DNA of 64,000 nt. Origin: Apostichopus japonicus. Its lineage: Eukaryota > Echinodermata > Holothuroidea > Aspidochirotida > Stichopodidae. The DNA lies in contig NC_092580.1 in NCBI RefSeq assembly GCF_037975245.1, forward strand, positions 19,270,501-19,334,500, given 5' to 3'. The position numbers and the translations under genes are program-made. Shown here one piece after another: positions 18,685 to 34,029 of the stretch (the first letter of the stretch is position 1; the number at the start of each line of letters is the position of its first letter). The notes beneath the pieces were generated by a model. The model was not told where the DNA came from, ran no database searches, and was given only the letters and a program-made list of their open reading frames with translations.

Positions 18685-19689
18685 AATAAAAGTGGCTGCA
18701 AAATTGGTTTGGCCGTGTTTAATCGGGAATGCATGTTTTGATGGCTTTAATTTCATGTAATTATAAGATTGTCACACAATAAATGATTGGATTACCTAAT
18801 TCTGTTAAAGGCAATAATTCCTTAAAACATTCCCAGGAAAAGATTCCCGTTCTTGTTTCCATAGCAGGTTTTTCCTTGGAATACAGAAAAAACAAAGATG
18901 AGAAAATCTGTCACTAAAATGTGTTTTAATAATGAAAATGCAACTTCAGATTTCAAAGACCATTAAAACAGATGAGCTGTTGCTGTGTAGAATCTGTGCT
19001 CTTCTGAATGAAGGAAACTTGAAGATGTTTTTGATCTAAGAAGATGAATTACCTTCTTGACAAGCCCACTCTCTCTAGCACTTGACAACTATTGTTTACA
19101 TTAAAATCCAGCCATTAATCCAGCTAGGAACCATTGTGATAATGAATGAGTCCTTCAACATTATTAAAGTACTACCTTCAATTTGCCAGTGCTTTTAAAG
19201 CAGTGTACTACAGTGTGTGGTATGTGAAGTTTTGTATTTGTTACATCATGGAGCTATAAACAGATAGCTCCATGGTTACATGCATATATTTTGTTTTACT
19301 GTTTCCAAACCCTTTGTGATTTTAAAGTCAACATCAAGTATTGATTTCAAATTATATTTAATGAAGAAACAAAATGAAATCGTATGGAACGTTTCTTAAT
19401 TTGCGGAACTTTTGATCAACTTGACTTCATCTTGCAAGGATAAGTGTGATTCATTATTAGCAATGCATTGTAATTAGTGATTATTCACTATATTAACAGA
19501 TTTGCTGGAGAATATGTAGGGCAGTTGCCTTAGTTGATTAAAAGAAAGAGGTATGACTTTCTGACGTTGTCTGACGTTGGTAGGGAAGGTGAAAACATTG
19601 TAAAGTGCAAGCCAAATTTGCCATATTATTTGAGATATTTTAGTTGTAAGTTGTACAGTATCAAATGTTATTTGATAACATAGTAGAGT

Positions 19690-19744
19690 TCATTTATTCA
19701 TTCATTCATTCATTCATTCAGACATTCATTCATTCATTCATTCA
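19690..19744. repeat. (TTCA)n microsatellite
   Basis: Tetranucleotide TTCA units are repeated through the interval with one interruption (GACA) in the middle. Confidence 0.95.
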
Positions 19745-22081
19745 AAGTTTTCTTAATCAGAAGCATCCCCAATGCTCTTTAATCGAAGCTATCTTCTTCC
19801 TTCTCTTTTTATGTCAGAAATGTCTTCAAAAATTGCTGTTACTTTTACTCTAAATTCTCATGAATATTATAGTTGTACAAAAACTCAAAAAGTAAACTTC
19901 CTGATCACCAATCAAACACGTTTCATCCTGGAATCAAAGTGTCTTGACAAAATTGGTCTCTTACATGACACGATCATATAAGTTTGAAATATAGGCCAGA
20001 TGTCACTTTATTGAGCGTTAAACACACGGTTCAGTTTAGTCAACCCTCTGTCCATAGCCGTAGAGGATTTATTGCTTTTACTCTAGTTATTTCTAATATT
20101 TCTTGCTGGACAATGATGGAAGAAGAGCTACATCTACGGCCATGCATTTCAAAAACGGGAGTAAAAGGTGCTCACCTTCAGGCTTCCACAATAACAAGCA
20201 TTTGCATTATTTTTATATGCAAAAATTTTGTCCATCAGTCTTCATAGCCTCAGGGTAAATTTTTACAGCTGACCTAATTCTACCTAGATAACAGGAGTTT
20301 GTTCTGCTTGTAAATCAACAAGATTTTAAGGACAGTGAATATAAATGGCAGATTAGCATCAAAAGTCATTGTAAACCATTTGCATTTGGAATTGATCTGG
20401 GATCCATTGCAATGAACGATCACCATATTATTCGTCTCATGTTTTTTTTTTTGGTCATTAAGTTTTACTATGAGGATATTTGAATACTTTTAGTGACAAA
20501 AATCCAAAAAAATACATTCTCCTAATGAGCAGTCTTGTATGGCTTTTTCTGAATCATTCCTAGCAGTTCTATATACAGTATGTTGATTTCACCTCACATT
20601 TAAGGACACATGATAAATTTGACCAGAGCCACAACTGGTGAACTACTAATGTACAGGTCAAAAGTCTCAGAAAATCAAGAGAACATTAGAGAGTTTTGGT
20701 GGACCTGTTACATGGTATATCTGTAACTTCATGTAACTGGTAGAGCTATGTAATACCTTAGAAAAGAAGCAATGTAACTTTATATATTGAATTCACTGCT
20801 CTCCTCTCTAACTACACAGGGTCGGATCCAAGAATTACTAAAAGAGGGGGCAGGTGTGACCCAGGGGTCATTGAAGCCGACTTAGATCTGAGGATTCTCA
20901 AACATAAACAAAATTAAACTTCAGAAAGTTCATAAATTTTTATGTGAATTTGGAAGGGGGAGGGGGGGGGGTTGGGTTATCCACACCCTGTGCATGCTCT
21001 TACCCATCTCCATGCTGCAGTACTAGCAACAGTTGATTGCATTAATTAACTCAAGATTATTAAATTATTAACGTTCCGAATACAAAGACATATACCTTAA
21101 TTGGTTATGTTTATAATATGAACAGGGGCATTCAACATATTACAAAGGTGGGCGCTTTATTTATAAAATGACCCGTACGTACGTATTAGTAGCTCCAATA
21201 TCCTAATGAACCATGAGACCTCCATGTCATAAAGTACTTTCCAATCAACTCATGTTTAAATAATAAAGTTTAAGGTTCAAGGACTTTCATCAGTTATTTA
21301 AAATGGTTTCTGTTTTCTGAAACATAATTGATTGAGATAGTTGTTAAGATCTGTGTGGTATGTGGGTTCATTCCCCCAATGTACATAGTGACAGAGATTT
21401 GCATGATAATTTCAGTGTTATTGACTGATTGAGGCACACCAGGCCCTTCCATCATGGAAATGAGTCATATTTTGTGCCATCAAACTCCCCAATGAATGGG
21501 GAAAAAAGACTCTACTTTGCATATAAATTAGAAGCTGAAAAAAAAAATAATAATAAGAATTTGTAGCATTCTGATATAAAATAAACAAAATTGGTACCAA
21601 CTACCAAGGGCACTTTTTAATTTAATCCCAAATTAGGTTGTCTCTGCCTTCTCAGGGTTAGTGTGATGTTTACGTTTATAATTGTCTCAAAGGTGTGTCT
21701 AAAACAGGAGGGATTTTTTAGCGACTTTATAGCTTATATGCAAGCAGGATGCACTGTTTACTTGAGTTTACTATTTATTCCTCACTTCAGATGCAAAAGA
21801 GAACACAAGGTTCAACGAAAAACTTTCCACAGAGTGCTCGCAGAAGTAAATTCTCTTTCCTTTGGAATCCAATTCAAAGTGTGTTTTATTTTGATCAATC
21901 GCTATCTTAGCAATATCCGGTACTTTAGGTAAAAATTATGAGTCAAATACAAGACGGTGAAAAACCAAGTCATCCATAAAACAAGTTGTGGACTTTTCGA
22001 TTCTTTATGTGGGGTACATTCACACTATATGGTAGTCTATAATTGTTTGTTCTAAGTGCTACAGTAAGCTTGTGCTTCAAG

Positions 22082-22980
22082 GAACAGCTACCCTTGATTT
22101 TATCAGAGATGAACAGCTACCCTTGTTGATATCAGAGATGAACAGCTACCCTTGCTTATATCAGAGATGAACAGCAACCCTTGCTTTTATCAGAGATGAA
22201 CAGCTACCCTTGTTGATATCAGAGATGAACAGCTACCCTTGCTTATATCAGAGATGAACAGCTACCCTTGATTTTATCAGAGATGAACAGCTACCCTTGT
22301 TGATATCAGAGATGAACAGCTACCCTTGCTTATATCAGAGATGAACAGCTACCCTTGCTTATATCAGAGATGAACAGCTACCCTTGCTTTTATCAGAGAT
22401 GAACAGCTACCCTTGTTGATATCAGAGATGAACAGCTACCCTTGCTTATATCAGAGATGAACAGCTACCCTTGCTTATATCAGAGATGAACAGCTACCCT
22501 TGCTTTTATCAGAGATGAACAGCTACCCTTGTTGATATCAGAGATGAACAGCTACCCTTGCTGATATCAGAGATGAACAGCAACCCTTGCTTTTATCAGA
22601 GATGAACAGCTACCCTTGCTTTTATCAGAGATGAACAGCTACCCTTGCTTTTATCAGAGATGAACAGCTACCCTTGCTGATATCAGAGATGAACAGCTAC
22701 CCTTGCTTATATCAGAGATGAACAGCAACCCTTGCTTTTATCAGAGATGAACAGCTACCCTTGTTGATATCAGAGATGAACAGCTACCCTTGCTTATATC
22801 AGAGATGAACAGCTACCCTTGATTTTATCAGAGATGAACAGCTACCCTTGCTTATATCAGAGATGAACAGCTACCCTTGCTTTTATCAGAGATGAACAGC
22901 TACCCTTGCTTATATCAGAGATGAACAGCTACCCTTGCTTTTATCAGAGATGAACAGCTACCCTTGATTTTATCAGAGAT
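22082..22980. repeat. 29-bp minisatellite, 31 copies
   Basis: The unit is GAACAGCTACCCTTG, then a variable 7-base segment, then TCAGAGAT. Units start every 29 bp from 22082 to 22952 with no indels, so 899 bp equals exactly 31 units. The variable segment takes five forms (ATTTTA, TTGATA, CTTATA, CTTTTA, CTGATA after the shared G), and three units (4, 18, 23) have CAACCC for CTACCC. Stops occur in the reading frames on both strands, so it is not coding. It lies deep in intron 2. Confidence 0.97.
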
Positions 22981-25900
22981 AAACAGATATTTTGTTTCAA
23001 ATCAAACATGCAGCCAGTTAGATTTTCATCTTTTTTGTAATTCTTCATGTGAAAGACTTTCATCCATGTATCTTATAAACTATGGTTCATGTCAATAAAC
23101 CCTGTGTAACCTGATACATGGTTTGTTTTGACAAATGTGATTCACACACCAATCAACTCAAGAATTTACAACATAAAAAAATCAAAGATAAACCGTAGGG
23201 GGTAAGTGCCCATATTCAGAAAGATATTAATATCCACCACTCTCTCCAGAAAAACTCTGAACTGGGAAACAATGAACTTTTATTAACGAGTAATTTTGTG
23301 TTGCTTTACCCTCCTTTTCCTTTACCACTCCCAAAGGCGCTATAAGCTAAGTGCATAGACCTTGGATAGTGTAAACCTCATAGATTTTTACACTGAAAGA
23401 TTTGTCTGTTTTCTAGTTTTTCTTTTTTCTCTTATCTTGTGACAGCTGGACTTACCAACTTTAATTTTAAGGGATGGTTTTGTCTCATTATGTTAGCAGC
23501 TGTCTTTACAGATTTTCTGAATAAGTGAGGTTTTAACACATTTTCAGTCATATTCAAGGCAATGATGCTGAAATTTAGTACAAAATATTACAGTTTTAAA
23601 TATGGAGTATTAGTTGTTATATATATATATCCCTCCTTTACAATGATACAGTCATAGTAAACATGAAGTAAAATTTGGAAAATGGGTTGGATGATATTTT
23701 CTCTGTCATGACTGCACACTCACCCTCACAACTGAAAACATTTCCTCCATTTTCCTCCAATTTTCCAACAACTACAGATTTAAATTTTTAAATTGATATA
23801 AAAGAATTGAAGTATTTTGGTCAGTCATTGACTGCATCATACCAGCAACTTTTGCTGTGGACATACACTTTCTTTTGAAGTTTTAATGAAGTGGTCAAAC
23901 AACAGATCGTTGTTTCGAGTTAAAACATGTTAAGGTTACATCCAGCGAGGTTATTATTTATTTAAGTAGATTTCTATCTCTTTCTACTCTCTGAACACTT
24001 CTAAAAACCTTCATTAGTGCCACCTCTATAGTATGACTCGAGGACTCTATTCACTCTGCAGTGTACAGTATGTATCAAAACTGCTACACATGCATTTCTG
24101 TGCCAATTTGGCCATTTGTCTCAGATTCTGGTATTTGTATGCAATGTCAGATTTAGCTCAAGTGTTTTTCTCCCAGCATGAGATCATATGACTAAGAGAG
24201 AGAAATCTACGCATGCATCGTAATTTATCCATTTTAGACTGTCATGCTCTATATTCCATCCACTCTAAATTTAGGACCACATTGCTTTCTAGTCCGAGTG
24301 TCTGTCTGTCGTAGACTACATCTTAATGATTATATGGTGATGTTGCCCCAACATTGGGACATGCCTTGCAGGCTAGGTTGATTTGATGCAACTCCCTGAA
24401 AATCTGATGTGAGCTTGTCTTACTGTTTATATCCAAAGGCATATCCTTTCTTGGATAGAGACATTCTTTCAATCCATTTGTTTCTTCTATCAATCAATTA
24501 GCATTATAATCCTGATTGTTATAAAATGCCCTGCATTCTGATTAAATTTAACTGATGGCTGTACTTGAATGGATACAATAAAAAAGAAAATCCCTGAAGG
24601 CTTTATAGAAAAAGAGTGGAGGTTTTTGATCACCTTACAAGGTCACTGACCATACAGTTTTTAGTGCTTATGGTGTCAAATCCTGTATATATACATTTTA
24701 CAGTGTACACTATATGTACAGTATGTGTATAGTGTTAGTCAGTGTGTCTGAAATGGTGATAATCGCTATTGGCAAGAGTTGTAAACAATTCATGACAAAA
24801 GGCAGGAAGGTTTCAACTGTAGGATTTGTGATATATTATATATGATTTTAAAAGTAAAATCTGTGTTGAAAATCTTCAATTTATTAGATAGGAGAACATG
24901 TAGAGAAATGGATGAAGAGGTGGCAACAAGTAATATCGCAAAAGAAGGACAGGTCTTGAAAATATAGTTGAACCATGAATTATTCTGGTTACATCTACCG
25001 ATAGTTTAACCTACACATCTTTCTATGTATGTAATCAATGATAGGCAAATTTGTTACTAAGCTTATCCTTTACGCACAAAATTTAGTGTTTTGCGTTGAT
25101 TTTGGTAAATTTATGATATCAACATCCTCTAATAATATATACTGTAGTAGTTCATCTGCTTAATTAATTGATCAAGTTCCATGGTATATGAACAAGTATA
25201 TGTTACGATTGGAAAATGGGGGGGGGGGTGGAAAGTTAACAAAATGTTTCTAGTTTCCTTTTAGTGTATGATTGATACTAACGTCCATTACAGTGGGAAA
25301 TGTCTGGGCAACATGAACTGTTTCTAAGAATCAAAGTATTTTATGCTTTAACCTGCATGTTACTGTATTACCTACATTAAAGTCAGGTTTACTCTCTTGA
25401 TTATAGTAATTATTAGTATAAATATGTAATTTTTATTATCTAGTACTGTGAGAAAGCATAAAGGTGAAAGCATTATGTAAGGGTAAAGGCACATACTGTA
25501 TGCATTTGCAGAGTGGAAACGAGAAGAAAATGTATTGTAATACATTTCCAGAAGCCTATACATTATTAATTGTCGTGGCCCTCTTATCAACTATCACAAA
25601 ACAGAAGCATTCAGTTTGATACTTGAAAATCAGTAAAGAGAAGGCATTTTCACATTAAATTCACATAATGTTCCTAACTAGTGGCAGTTTTGCACGTACG
25701 ACTGCTCACTACATGCTACTTGCTTACTCCTTTTCACAACCTGATTCTTGAAGTACATTGTAAACTGTTGTAACTATACACTGGCACTAATGTAGAGGCC
25801 ATTGTGGGAGATTTTAAATTGCTCGTCTGAGTCACACCGCTCACTTGTTGATGAAAACCAAGACAAAAAATCCTGTCAACCTTATAATGTCTCGCTTGGA

Positions 25901-28081
25901 AAAATCGGTTTGGATTATTCCTACGGATAGGCCTTTAAAAATGGTCTGTTTGCATGACATTTGTAATTAGCTGCCTGATAAAATGGTGGAATGACATCTC
26001 CTGGATGTAAATTTACATAGATTTTCTGCAAGTGGTTTTTACACGCACAGAGATGATATTTCATGATGTCCGTACAAGGGTAGGGAGTATCAAGTCGAGA
26101 AAGATATAGATCTGTAAAATTAGCTATGGGGTAAAAAGTTGGGATGGAAAGGAGAGACTGCTGCCCGTCTTTGACAGGTTGACATGGACTGCCTGTCGTT
26201 TTGAGGGAGAGGAGGAGTTTAATACAATGAGAAGTGAATCAGTTTGTTTAGAGGAGTTGTTTATAGCGACATTAATCAGCCCCCAAAGAAAAAACCCAGT
26301 CAAAATATAATTTCCAAATTTCATAAACAAATTTATGTAGTCCTGCTACAAAAAAGATTACAAAATTACACCCACAAGATAACAACAAAGAAGTGATTTA
26401 TTAACCAGAGAATAGCAATTCAAAGATATGAAACATTTTCCCAGACTGTTGTGTTGCTTTGCTTCAAAGCCTTTTGCTACATATAGTTTGTGTAGTGTAG
26501 ATAGCAACAGTATGCAAATCATGGATTTGAGGATGAGAGTGTGTATACATGTGTGTTATTGTTGTGTGCCGTTGCATAGCCTACCATACATTTACCTAGA
26601 TATAAAATGTCTATGGCTGGTTAAATGTAGGATTATTGACTGAGGAGGTCACAACATGTTTACAGAACCAAGGTTGATTAGTTCTAAAACAGGCCAACCT
26701 CTGGGGAATCTTTCCTCAGCAGTAATCTGCCCTGACAAAGCCCACCTGCTGTGCCTTTATTTATTATCATATGTCCCTCAGTCTTGTCCTTAGAGGAGGT
26801 CACTGGTATACAGTGTGTGACTGCTATGAGGATGGCTGAACTGTACACTGCTGTTAGTCCTTCAGTGCTTTGTCTGGGGACATACAACAATGTCTGAGCC
26901 TATATAGATGGCATTTGTCATTGTTTGGTTGAAGTACTAAGTGTCAAAATGGGGCACTATCCTGCATGGTCTGTTAGACAGGGATTTTGAGTAGAATTAG
27001 GATACCTCCTGACTTGCTGTCAAAATGAGGTTATAATATTAGTTCTATGCCACCTCTGAATGGATTGAAAGTTTGGTTTGAATATATTGAATCGTGAAGG
27101 GTGATCTCGACACAGTGTTCTATTGGCGTCATTTGACTAAATGTGGTTCAAGGATGCAAGTTTTGTGGAAAATTTCATCCATTGACGATATATGTAAACT
27201 TGTACAGTATATTCTTTGTTGTTTAAGTTAAGTGAGATTCAATGCTAAGCAGATGGTTTGGTTATATTTACATTCTCCTTCATGGACTTCACTTATTTAG
27301 AAGTTCAGCTTCTCAGAATCATACATGTTCAAAGTTTTAGGTTACATAAGAATGCATATATACTGTTGTGCCAGATCCAAGATTTCTGGACAAAAGGGGA
27401 CGGTTGGGAGGGGAGGGGGAAGGGGAACATTTAAACACTGGGGGCACTTGACCTCCTCCTCAGTGTCAAGCCCATATCACCTCTTCTTGCCGATCTACCA
27501 TCCAGGAAGTAAAGTCTAAACCTTATTCTGGTGACAAATTCCAGCATTAGAAATTCTGAAGACTGTTACACTATACCGTTCCAGTGCTTCACATTATCGT
27601 ACAAAATAGCAAGTAGTGTAGTCCACTATATTCAGATGCAAGTCAGACTTCCATCACAAAATGTATACTTACTGGAATTACTTTTAATGTTAAACATTCT
27701 GTGAAGAAAGCTATGCATGCATGCTTCATTGGCACTGGGGTGAATACTTGGGTATAAAATTAAGTTTTAATTTCAGTTAGAGGCCTAACATAATTCTCAT
27801 GAGTGGTATTGTGTACCCCATGCTGAGCTTGTTAAATGGATTGGATGTTGTTTTGCAATCATTTGGTCCTTGAACCTGGAGTTGGTTGCATAAACATCAA
27901 GTGCACCAGTTGTAAATGTTTTTGGCTGCCGTTGTAGAATGGAAGCATAAAATACTGCTCATGATTTGATTAGAAGTGATACTGTAGGTGTGGAGTGGAT
28001 GGAGGGCCTTAAGGAATATTGTAATGGTGTATCTGTTGGAACCCACTGACAGCTAACAATGCGGTCTGACAATGTGAAGAC

Positions 28082-28312
28082 AAATTTTCTTCGCTCCTCG
28101 CTTACCTGTCTCCTCATAACCTTAGCACCTCATTCTACCATGTCTAGTATGCCCTGGTAATCTTTTAACACTGTGCACCCTCAACGACGGGTAAGCTCGT
28201 CACTTGTAAATATTTAAACCAGTAAGTTTTATGATTTATAAAGGTTTTCACTAGATCACCCATGATAAGATAAACCGGAAGTACTGAGAGATTGAGGAGA
28301 CAGGTGAGTTTG
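28082..28312. repeat. dispersed repeat with ACCTGTCTCCTCA inverted ends
   Basis: It starts TTCTTCGCTCCTCGCTTACC followed by TGTCTCCTCA. It ends TTGAGGAGACAGGTGAGTTT, so the ACCTGTCTCCTCA block is present at both ends in inverted orientation. The left 115 bp, including TTAGCACCTCATTCTACC and TTTTAACACTG, is closely similar to 61434-61550. Weaker relatives lie at about 39600-39740 and 40190-40320. Confidence 0.65.
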
Positions 28313-31300
28313 ATGCTCATGAATAATCAAACAAAATGTGTGTCTTTGTTCATGAATACCAGTATCAAGTGTTTTATTTGCTCATGAATATTCCAGCATA
28401 GATCTGCCTGTTGCTGCTCAAGAATAACCTCAACAGACCTTCTCTGTGTGTGCTTGTTAGTAACAGTTAGAATGCACACTATTGCTTCAAAGAATTCCAA
28501 ACAATGACCTTTCATGGAGGAAGAAGTCAAGGAGAATGTATAGTACTTGTAAGTAGCATAAATCTGTGGCTCATGGTGTATTATGCATTGAGGTTCATGT
28601 ACAAAGTTGGCGTTAAATTCAAAGCTACTGTAAAGTGGTACACATCCATGAACTACTTATCGATTGTGACACGATTACCTCACATATGTGATGAGTGCTC
28701 TCAAGTATCTGGATGGGGAGACCACTAGTTTAGTACAATCAGAACAATGAACTTATATAAATCTGTAATAGTTTCTCATGAAGAGTATTGATGTTCGTAT
28801 CAAAAAGCTCTGTCTACCCTCTCTCTCTCCATCTCTCCTTTTCCTTCTGAAATTCTCCTTCCCAATCATCTTCCAGCCTTCTTCCACCCCCCCCCCCACC
28901 CTCTCAGAATAAAAACGATGTTTAAACCCCTTCAGAAATTTAAAAAAATGTTAAAGAATAACAAAACCTCACAAAAAAGTACACTATTTTGGCGCTATGA
29001 ATATTCAAATCTGTTGAGGTCATGTGTATGTGATTATGATTCAATAATGTGTTGTATGCATGGCGTAGGCTGGAAGAGGTAAATTATTTAATAGATACCG
29101 ATTACGGTAGGTCGATGTTGACATCCAGATTTGGCGTATGTAGCTTTCCACTTTGAAAGGCTGTAATATATATAATGTTTATTCAAAATTTAAGGAGTAG
29201 CTTTAGTTTGTTTACAAGTATGTGTAATTTATTTACTGAGAGATAAGATATGTATATTTGATGTCACTTTGTTGATTTACATTGGGAGATAAAGTGATTG
29301 AAATAAAACGTGAGAGGATATATACATAAGAAAATTGAAATCTTTGCAAGGTTAGGATGGATCTGTGATACTTCAGCATTGATTCAGCAGATGAAAAACC
29401 TAACATAATCATTTTGAAATAATTGTATATTACTGGCACTATATATTCATCCTACCCCGAGCTGTGTTAATGATGGATTGGGCAATTTGCATATCTCAAC
29501 TTGCTACATTTCTCCAAAAGTATCTCCAACCAGATTTCGCACTTTACAATGTAGTTTGTAAACAAATTTGATTAAACACAGTAGTATCATCATCTGTAAC
29601 TTTATCTTTTCCATCGATTTTGATGGATATTTTATACTTTACAATACGTGGAATTAAAAAACAATGCATACAATCCAAAAACATTGCAGTACATGCTTCA
29701 TGGGTGTAGGTGTAGCTCCTGAAGCAAGAGAATGAAATATTGAATATTTTTCCATATGGTTAAAATGTAATACGGGAAAAAATGTGTTTTGGGGAAGTTT
29801 TGGGGAATTAATGAAATCAAAAGGAATAATTAAGTATTCCCTACAATAGTAAAAGTAATTGAAAAAAAAGTCTTCATGGAACTCTTGTATGATCTACTGA
29901 ATATATCCTTATATCTTAGTATGGGTAACGTTAGAAGTTTGATTTGAAAACTTGGTGACCCTATGTAAATACAGCTGTTTATAAGCTGCAGTAGAAGCAT
30001 TGAATTTTCCACGGTTAGACTATAGTATTGCTACCGTACCCAATCACTAACCTGTGTCTTAGTTGATCATAAAGTGTTTGTTTAGCCTACCAAATAGCTC
30101 ACATTTACAAGAATTATGATATTTAGACATCAATGTCAAAAGGTTTTCAAATTAAACAAATTATAATACATTTGAATAAATTTTGTGGGACACAAAATTT
30201 CCTGTCTTGGAGTAAAGATGTTTAACATACTCTGTATATGGCTGTAAAATAGAGGTCAACATTGACAGAGTTGTACTGTAGGTTTGCATTGTAACAGTAG
30301 GTATCTTAGCCAGAACTGTAGATTTAAACGTATCCAACTATGTGCTAATGATTCAAATTATGCGCCTGTTTAGAAGGATACAAATTTAAACTGCCAACTC
30401 AGAATTGCAGCTGATACATGTGACAGTACACTAGAACAGTGTTGCCAATGTTAATGCCGTCAGCAGTTTCTATGCTTTTACAATAACATCCAACTCAGAG
30501 AAGGCAGATGTGTTGACTCCCCATCCCTCCATGTATTTATGCTACTACTTCATGTACGAATTCATACACACATGACAAATCATGCTTGGCAAATCAAAGA
30601 ATCAATAATTTGAATTTTGTACAGTTATGTATTTAGAAATTGTTTTTTGACCTTTTCTTCAAACGCGCTCTAGTTTCTGTGTGAGTCTGCTGTTTATTAT
30701 GGAGTTAATGTGTGAATGTATGAGGATACTTTGTGTTGCTTACAATGTTAGGTTGGTAGACGTATGTATACATGTATAATGAGGACATTCGATAAAACAG
30801 ATGTGGAGCAAACAAGCTCAAAGTCTTTATATTCATAACGTGCATAAATAGAATAAAAAATACTAAAGCCATGAATATCAAATATACAGTATACTGTAAT
30901 GAAATGTAACAGTAGGTATTATTTTTTCTGCTTAATTGGTATCCATACATTTCAAGGTGCCAAGGGAATTGAATATTGAAGTTAAAAGTTAACTAGCTGG
31001 GTTAGGTATAATGGAGAGAAGGCAGAGGGAGTGGGGTGTGGGGGCAGAGGGGGGAGGCAATTGTAGAGGGCGTTGGTGGTCATAAACAATAAATTAGCTT
31101 GTCTTTGAATAATCAACTGAATCACACGTTCCATCATAATCATTTTTCTTGGACAATGAATCAACTTTTGCAGTTAAAAATGGAAGGCCTTAATATTTGC
31201 ACGTGTAGAAACTGAATGCCTGCGAACTTACGCTCAATGTTGGTTCGCTTTCCAGTTCAAAGTTTTAGCTTGATCCATTTTTGACAATTCAATGAGAAGA

Positions 31301-34029
31301 CCATTTAAGATGGGGAAATGGTGGATTTCTCCTCCAGGGATAAAGAAAAAAATCTGTCTTATTTCAGCCAGGACACAAACCTCCAAGATGCATGGTAGGT
31401 TTAAAGTTTCTTCTAATGCCACTCAACCATACATTTGATACATAAATGTGTCTTATTAGCTATCAGGAATGACATCTAGTATAACATACTTACTTAAATC
31501 TCAGCCCAATTGCAAGAATTGCTTGCGGCAATCATTCCGAACCATATCCAATTCTGTAATTTTTCCCTCCCCGTAACTCTTTTGTTTCAATTGTCAATCC
31601 CTGTCGATGACCGCCTAGCGAAACAACTGACAACATTTACAAAGTACTATCTCGGTTAAAAAATAACGTATGTAAGATGCACATTTTTAGTAGGGAGCAA
31701 CGCTAATTTAAAAGTTAAGAATATCAAAATGAGGGTAGTGGTAGTCGTATACTGTGTATATACTGCTAGTTTGGCAATTTACTAGCAAATTGTGACGTAG
31801 AGAATCCAAGAGGGAACTGCACAGCCGGAGAAATATAAACCGTTAACCCTACCTGTTTATCCCAAAGATATTTAAAATGCACATCACACATGACAGAAAT
31901 GTTTCATTGACCTATTTAGGGTGCTCTCAGAGAGAGTTCAATTTCATCCATTTCTCGACCGCGGCTGTTCGGCGCAATCGAGAGTAGCGATCTTTGCCAG
32001 AAAAGGAAAAAAGAGGAAAGTCGTAGTCGATGTAGCGAATGTGCGAGAGTTACCTCATTAGACTAATTGAAAGTGGGAGAAATGGCCAAAATGAAGAACA
32101 GAGTGATACAAGTGCATGCATCGTATAGTTTAGCCTTTATTTGCCATACCTCCAACGGGTTGCATGATTGACGTTTTGTTGATTCTTCGGGGCTGGCACT
32201 GGGGTACGCTGTATTCTTTTAAGATGATAAATCAGTAAACAGAATGCCTCGGCAGGCCAAGCTTGTGTCTGCTCTCTCAGCTCGTAAATGAAATTGCTCT
32301 TAAGAAGCGTTTAGCAGAAATGGGGCAGAAAGAGGAGCAGAAAAGAAATTGGGTGGGGACTCTTTAGTACTCTTAGTAACTTTGTAGTTTTAATTGATCT
32401 TGTTTTAAAATTCCCAGTTGTAGGGATATATTTCTGGGATAAATATCTCTTTTAAAGTTTCTTGAAAAAATAATTTGTCGTTGTATAGATACAGATAAAA
32501 CATCATAAATATGCATGAGGTGATATGTGACGTCACTTTACTGCACCCATAGCAAGGATTGTATATTGAAAATTTATAGAAAGTTTAAAACTATTTGGCT
32601 TCGAGCATCTTTTTCAAGTATCATATGTGTATGTGTTTATTTTGAATTTCAAATGAGGTAAAAATATCATTAACCATGTCATCATTCTCTCTTCACTGGA
32701 AAGTTTTCACTGTAAATCCTATAAAGCAGACTGGATATTTTTAGATCATTCCTGCCTTATTACTTTACTTGAATATTCATTAAGTCTCCATCTCTAAATT
32801 TAGTAATTGCCCACATTTTTTTCCCTATTAAGAAAGCAGCGTCTTTATGAGTCATAACTCAAAGCAGTAAAGACAACTCGAGTTTACTCTCGTCAGAAAC
32901 GGAACGGTTGTGAAGTAAAAATCGAGTCATGCTAGTTTTCTCATTGATGATGTCATATATGTATTAAAGTGCATTCACCAACATAAATTGCATAAATTTG
33001 ATGATGTCAGCCGGTTTCTTAGTGGATGAATAAAATTAATACTTGTAAACAAGCTTCATCAGTTCAATACCATACAATCTGAGATATGAAAGTATGTATC
33101 TTAGCATGCTTGTCTCTATTCAAGATGGTTTCATCAGATTCAATGGTTACTTTGTGAGATGTAGAAAAGTTTTATTATTCAAAAAGAGATATTCCAGTGG
33201 CAGACAATTTGGAACCCAAAATCCATTCCATTCAGTGGCATATAAACACATTTATACCTGTAGCTACCATGCTTTAAATACAGTTGCTGTGTCTATTGTC
33301 AAGTTAACTGGTATTTCTTAATATTTTTTTAAAACATTTTTGGCATTTGTCCAAGAATTACCATGTGGCTTTGTCATACAAGTCAGTCGTGATCCAATAG
33401 AAAATTCTAAAGCTAAAATTGAATAATGCCTTCTATTTCAAATTATTTTGCAATACCTTTAAAAAAGTATGTGACTCCATTGGTTTCCCTGGAAACCAAA
33501 AACAGGTACACCTATTAACCATACCTTTCATGAAACTTTGGGAGAGTTCCTATTATACAGTACTTGTACAGAATAATACATTCTATGTGAGATGGCAGTC
33601 TTTCTACAATCTAACATGATTTAAGATGAAGCTGCCTCTTCTTTCTCTTCCATTAGAAAACCGATGGATTCGATGGACCAATTCAGTTCAATTGATTTTC
33701 ATTTCCGCAGCTTGTCACTCTCAATTGCCTAGATCGATTAAATATATCAAGGGTCATTTGCACTTCAAAATTAATCAAGATTTTTGTAAATTGGTAAAAA
33801 GTTTAATATTTAAGTAAGATTGAAATTCTAGCTCACCTTCAAAGATACATTTTGTGTGCCGGTTCATGTTACGCTCTTTTCGGGCAAAGCTGCATGGTCG
33901 ATATTTTCATCCCTCCAAAATGACATTGAATTGAAGGCAAAGAGATTGTCTATATTAAATTGCTACTCTGCTTTCTTTTCATAAAGTATTTGTTTAAAGC
34001 TGTAATTTCTTTTGGGATGTAACTTTGCA

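Noticed and set aside
20817-20990. Possible hAT-like element beginning CAGGGTCGGATCC
   Set aside because: The ends are only loosely inverted and the 8-bp flanks do not match, so it is not listed as a bounded element.
22082-22980. Regular direct repeats resembling a CRISPR array
   Set aside because: Units abut with no spacers and the host is an animal. It is a minisatellite.
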